6,964 nt of DNA from Pseudomonadota bacterium (GTDB lineage Bacteria > Pseudomonadota > Alphaproteobacteria > Rhizobiales > Xanthobacteraceae). The notes beneath the pieces were generated by a model that did no database searches, was not told where the DNA came from, and saw only the letters and a list, made by a program, of their open reading frames with translations. The DNA is taken from positions 1-6,964 of the forward strand of contig JAEYTQ010000478.1 of the NCBI GenBank assembly GCA_023433965.1, given 5' to 3'. The position numbers and the translations under genes were made by a program. The first letter of the stretch is position 1; each line of letters starts with the position of its first letter. Below are positions 5,424 to 6,964 of the stretch, one piece after another.

Positions 5424-5498
5424 TGGCGCTCCCTAGCGGAATCGAACCGCTCTCTCCACCGTGAAAGGGTGGCGTCCTAACCGATAGACGAAGGGAGC
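5424..5498 (-). tRNA. tRNA-Glu (anticodon TTC)
   Basis: The minus strand folds as a complete tRNA. The acceptor stem is GCTCCCT (5498-5492) with AGGGAGC (5434-5428), followed by discriminator G and an encoded CCA (5426-5424). The anticodon stem is CCACC/GGTGG around the loop CTTTCAC, giving anticodon TTC (Glu). The T arm is AGCGG-TTCGATT-CCGCT, and the D arm contains CGGTTAGGAC. Length is 75 nt with CCA. A small GGCGA-GAAA-TCGCC hairpin (5421-5408) follows directly, without a T-run. No integrase or duplicated tRNA 3' end is visible in the window. Confidence 0.97.
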
Positions 5499-5575
5499 AA
5501 ACGCAGGGCCGCACCGACAATCCCGGCAGGGCCGCTGGCCGGCCGAACAGGGCGAGGCGCTTGCAGCGGGCGAAC

Positions 5576-5604
5576 GTATAGTGGCGTTTGCGCCTCCGGG
5601 CAAG
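5576..5604 (-). promoter_or_regulatory. Promoter of tRNA-Glu
   Basis: On the minus strand CTTGCC (5604-5599), a 17-base spacer and CTATAC (5581-5576) each match the rhizobial CTTGAC-N17-CTATAT consensus at 5 of 6 bases. Transcription would start near 5569, about 70 nt before the mature 5' end of the tRNA at 5498, leaving a leader to be removed by RNase P. Confidence 0.7.
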
Positions 5605-5661
5605 CCGTCCGGGAACGGAGTTTTGGCTCCGGTGGACAGCGGCCGCTCCGGCATCATTCGG

Positions 5662-5719
5662 GGCGAATTCAACGCTTTGTTAGGGTTCCCTGCGTAGCGC
5701 TGGACGAGGAGAATTCGCC
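5662..5719 (+). promoter_or_regulatory. Inverted repeat that could pair over the PilZ ribosome site
   Basis: GGCGAATTC (5662-5670) and GAATTCGCC (5711-5719) are perfect 9-base complements separated by 40 bases. The second arm begins at the last G of the Shine-Dalgarno AGGAG (5707-5711) and runs to one base before the ATG at 5721. In an mRNA starting upstream of 5662 it would bury the start region. Whether such an mRNA exists is unknown. Confidence 0.35.
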
Positions 5720-5720
5720 G

Positions 5721-5975
5721 ATGCCACCGCCGAAGAAGCGCGCAGCCCGCAAGCTGCTGTCGCAGCACGCCTGGATCACGCTCGACGGCGGCTTTGCCGC
5801 GCGGCATTGCCTGGTCCAGGACATCTCGGATTCGGGTGCCAGGATCACGCTGGACGAGGACGCCAGCCAGCTTCCGGGCGTGATCCGAATGGCCTTCGCC
5901 CGCGACGCCAGGACCGGGCGGAGCTGCCAAGTGGTCTGGCGGCGGGGCAAGTCGGCTGGCGTCAAGTTCATCTGA
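5721..5975 (+). CDS. Small single-domain PilZ protein
   Basis: A protein of 84 residues covering little more than one PilZ domain. The DxSxxG motif is clear (Asp34 to Gly39, DISDSG). The fold ends with a typical strand pair, RSCQVVWRRGKSAGVKF (67-83). The usual RxxxR motif before strand 1 is imperfect: the basic N-terminus is KKRAARK (5-11), giving Arg7-x3-Lys11 or Lys6-x3-Arg10, so cyclic di-GMP binding may be weakened or lost. AGGAG (5707-5711) lies 9 bases before the ATG, which fixes the start. It is transcribed away from tRNA-Glu and is followed by a short secreted protein gene on the same strand. The target and output are unknown. Confidence 0.88.
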   Translation: MPPPKKRAARKLLSQHAWITLDGGFAARHCLVQDISDSGARITLDEDASQLPGVIRMAFARDARTGRSCQVVWRRGKSAGVKFI

Positions 5976-6026
5976 CCGCGCGAGCCGGCGATGGCGCGCG
6001 GCCCCGGTCCGGGTTACAAGGCGGCG

Positions 6027-6296
6027 ATGCGCCTGCCGCTCCTCATCCTGATCTCGCTCATGGCCACACCCGCCACCGCGGGCGAGAGCCTGCGCCTGCC
6101 GCCTGCCGAGCGGCCCCAAGCGGGCAGGGAGGCGGGCAAGGTGACCACTAAGGCGCTGCCGCCCGCGGGCAGCGCCGGCAAGGCCAGGGCAGGCTCCTGC
6201 GCCGCCTATGGCCCGCGCTTCGTCATGGTCGAGGGCACCGGGACCTGCGTCAGGGTCGGCGGCTCCATCAGCGTCGACGCCGGCATTCGGCGCTGA
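6027..6296 (+). CDS. Small secreted protein with a porin N-terminal motif
   Basis: A protein of 89 residues beginning with a signal peptide (MRLPLLILISLMATPATA), with probable cleavage after Ala18 and export to the periplasm. A Pro/Ala/Lys-rich linker (20-56) follows, then CAAYGPRFVMVEGTGTC (58-74) and VRVGGSISVDAGIR (75-88). This last block resembles the start of the mature barrel of rhizobial Porin_2 proteins (C-x2-YG-x2-F-x4-GT-x-TC-x3-GG), but the protein stops where a porin would begin its strands. Cys58 and Cys74 could form a disulfide. The start at 6027 was chosen over in-frame ATG 5991 because it begins the signal peptide. It is either a porin remnant or a dedicated mini-protein; the function is unknown. 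Confidence 0.72.
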   Translation: MRLPLLILISLMATPATAGESLRLPPAERPQAGREAGKVTTKALPPAGSAGKARAGSCAAYGPRFVMVEGTGTCVRVGGSISVDAGIRR

Positions 6297-6301
6297 CGCC
6301 C

Positions 6302-6469
6302 ATGCAAGCGGATCTGATGCGGCTCGACATCCTCGTCCCCGTGCTGATGTATTGCGCGCTGTTGTGGTGGGTCGGCCGCGGCCTCAGCTGGCCTGCGCGG
6401 CTCGCCACCGCCGCGGTGACGCTGGCGCTGATCGGCGTCGTGCTGCTGGTCGAGCGCGGCTGGCGCTAG
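6302..6469 (+). CDS. Small two-helix membrane protein (55 aa)
   Basis: An ATG 5 bp after the stop of the porin-motif gene opens a 55-codon frame ending TAG at 6467-6469. The product begins MQADLMRLDILVPVLMYCAL. It has two hydrophobic segments, about 10-25 (ending LLWWVG) and 33-50 (LATAAVTLALIGVVLLV), separated by a short basic turn (GRGLSWPAR), and ends ERGWR. The positive charges suggest both ends face the same side. There is no clear Shine-Dalgarno, so translation may be coupled to the upstream gene; Met6 (6317) is an alternative start. Third positions are G/C-rich as in its neighbours. The family is not recognised. Confidence 0.6.
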   Translation: MQADLMRLDILVPVLMYCALLWWVGRGLSWPARLATAAVTLALIGVVLLVERGWR

Positions 6470-6596
6470 AGCTGAAACAAAACCGCGAAAACAACCCCAT
6501 GCACAGTAGACGTCAAGCGCTGAGTCAACGCCCCCGCGCTTGCGCCGGAACGAGGATTCCGCGCGTCGTTACCGCGGCTTGAGCGGCATCGCCGGC

Positions 6597-6964
6597 TCAG
6601 GACATCGGCGGTGCGACGAACTGCGCAAATCCGGGCCGCTCGCCGAGCGCGGCGAGCCAGCGGGTGAGGTGCGGCTGCGCCGGCCGGGTGATGCCCTCGA
6701 CGCCGAGCCAGCGCCGGGCATAGGAGCCGATCGCGATGTCGGCCAGCGTGAACGCATCGCCGTCGATGAAGCGGCGGGCGGCGAGCAGGCGGTCGGCGAT
6801 GGCCCAGACCTCGGCGGCGGCATCGGCATCGCGCTGCACCTGGACCATGTCGCGCTCGGCGGGCGCGGTGCGCACGATGCCCCAGAACACCGGGCGGTCG
6901 ACCGGCTGCACCGTCGACAGCGTCCAGTCGAGCCAGCGGTCGACCGAGGCGCGCTGCTTCGGCG
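6597..6964 (-). CDS. Glutathione S-transferase family protein (C-terminal part)
   Basis: The gene runs off the right edge; 121 codons and the stop are visible. The segment is the all-helical C-terminal domain of a soluble glutathione S-transferase. It shows ASVDRWLDWTLSTV at the start of the domain, PVFWGIVRTAPAERD, then the helix AAAEVWAIADRLLAARRFIDG, and the conserved folding motif FTLADIAIG (about 6752-6726) with the Thr-x-x-Asp capping box. The N-terminal thioredoxin-like, glutathione-binding domain would lie beyond 6964, so substrate and class cannot be judged. GTG at 6911 is in frame but internal to the domain and is not the real start. The 6470-6596 gap between this gene and the 55-aa gene holds no supportable gene. 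Confidence 0.92.
   Translation of the reverse strand, partial: PKQRASVDRWLDWTLSTVQPVDRPVFWGIVRTAPAERDMVQVQRDADAAAEVWAIADRLLAARRFIDGDAFTLADIAIGSYARRWLGVEGITRPAQPHLTRWLAALGERPGFAQFVAPPMS

Noticed and set aside
5424..5498. tRNA-Glu as an integration site for a mobile island
   Set aside because: There is no integrase, no direct repeat of the tRNA 3' end and no change in base composition in the window.
6470..6596. Short frame from ATG 6498 and the string AAAACAACCCCATGCACAGTAG
   Set aside because: The 27-codon product is basic and featureless. The string reminds me of a sequence recurring between Bradyrhizobium genes, but I cannot confirm copies here, so I do not list it as a repeat.

Overview
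The window is high-GC alphaproteobacterial chromosomal DNA, most likely Bradyrhizobium or a close relative (Rhodopseudomonas/Nitrobacter branch). This rests on the coding bias, on a dispersed palindrome of the type common in Bradyrhizobium intergenic DNA (88-132), on rhizobial-style promoters (CTTGAC-N17-CTATAT type), and on several small PilZ and membrane proteins typical of the group. No mobile element, integrase or CRISPR array is visible. It looks like ordinary chromosome, with one well-formed regulatory device and one structural oddity.

Left end (1-1522). A class I DAHP synthase gene (233-1318, minus strand) makes the first committed step of aromatic amino acid biosynthesis. Its upstream region holds a complete ribosome-mediated attenuator that is too short to be called as an ordinary gene. 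In transcription order it has a rhizobial promoter, a 26-codon leader peptide (1485-1405) with the run SYFWYFSY (six aromatic codons in seven), alternative pairing segments, and a GC-rich terminator followed by five Ts (1381-1357). The DAHP synthase start codon and Shine-Dalgarno follow. Past the 3' end of the gene, the last 17 codons plus stop and 23 bp of flank recur in inverted orientation at the window edge (arms 1-77 and 210-286, one mismatch). This implies a second, convergent copy of the gene or a fold-back assembly artefact. The 132-bp centre holds three hairpins.

Middle (1555-5237). All genes here are on the minus strand: an HdeD-family six-helix membrane protein, a PrsW-family intramembrane protease, a 90-aa unknown protein, a PilZ protein with two probable PilZ-fold halves, and a four-helix membrane protein of unknown function. 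A pair of GGTAAATG repeats 11 bp apart lies just upstream of a candidate promoter for the PilZ gene.

Right end (5424-6964). A tRNA-Glu(TTC) with its own promoter lies on the minus strand and diverges from a plus-strand run of small genes. These are a single-domain PilZ protein, a secreted 89-aa protein carrying the N-terminal motif of rhizobial porins, and a 55-aa two-helix membrane protein starting 5 bp after it. The window ends inside a minus-strand glutathione S-transferase gene.

The strongest biology is the aromatic attenuator and DAHP synthase unit. Charged Tyr, Phe and Trp tRNAs would let the ribosome finish the leader and terminate transcription, while starvation would stall it and switch the gene on.
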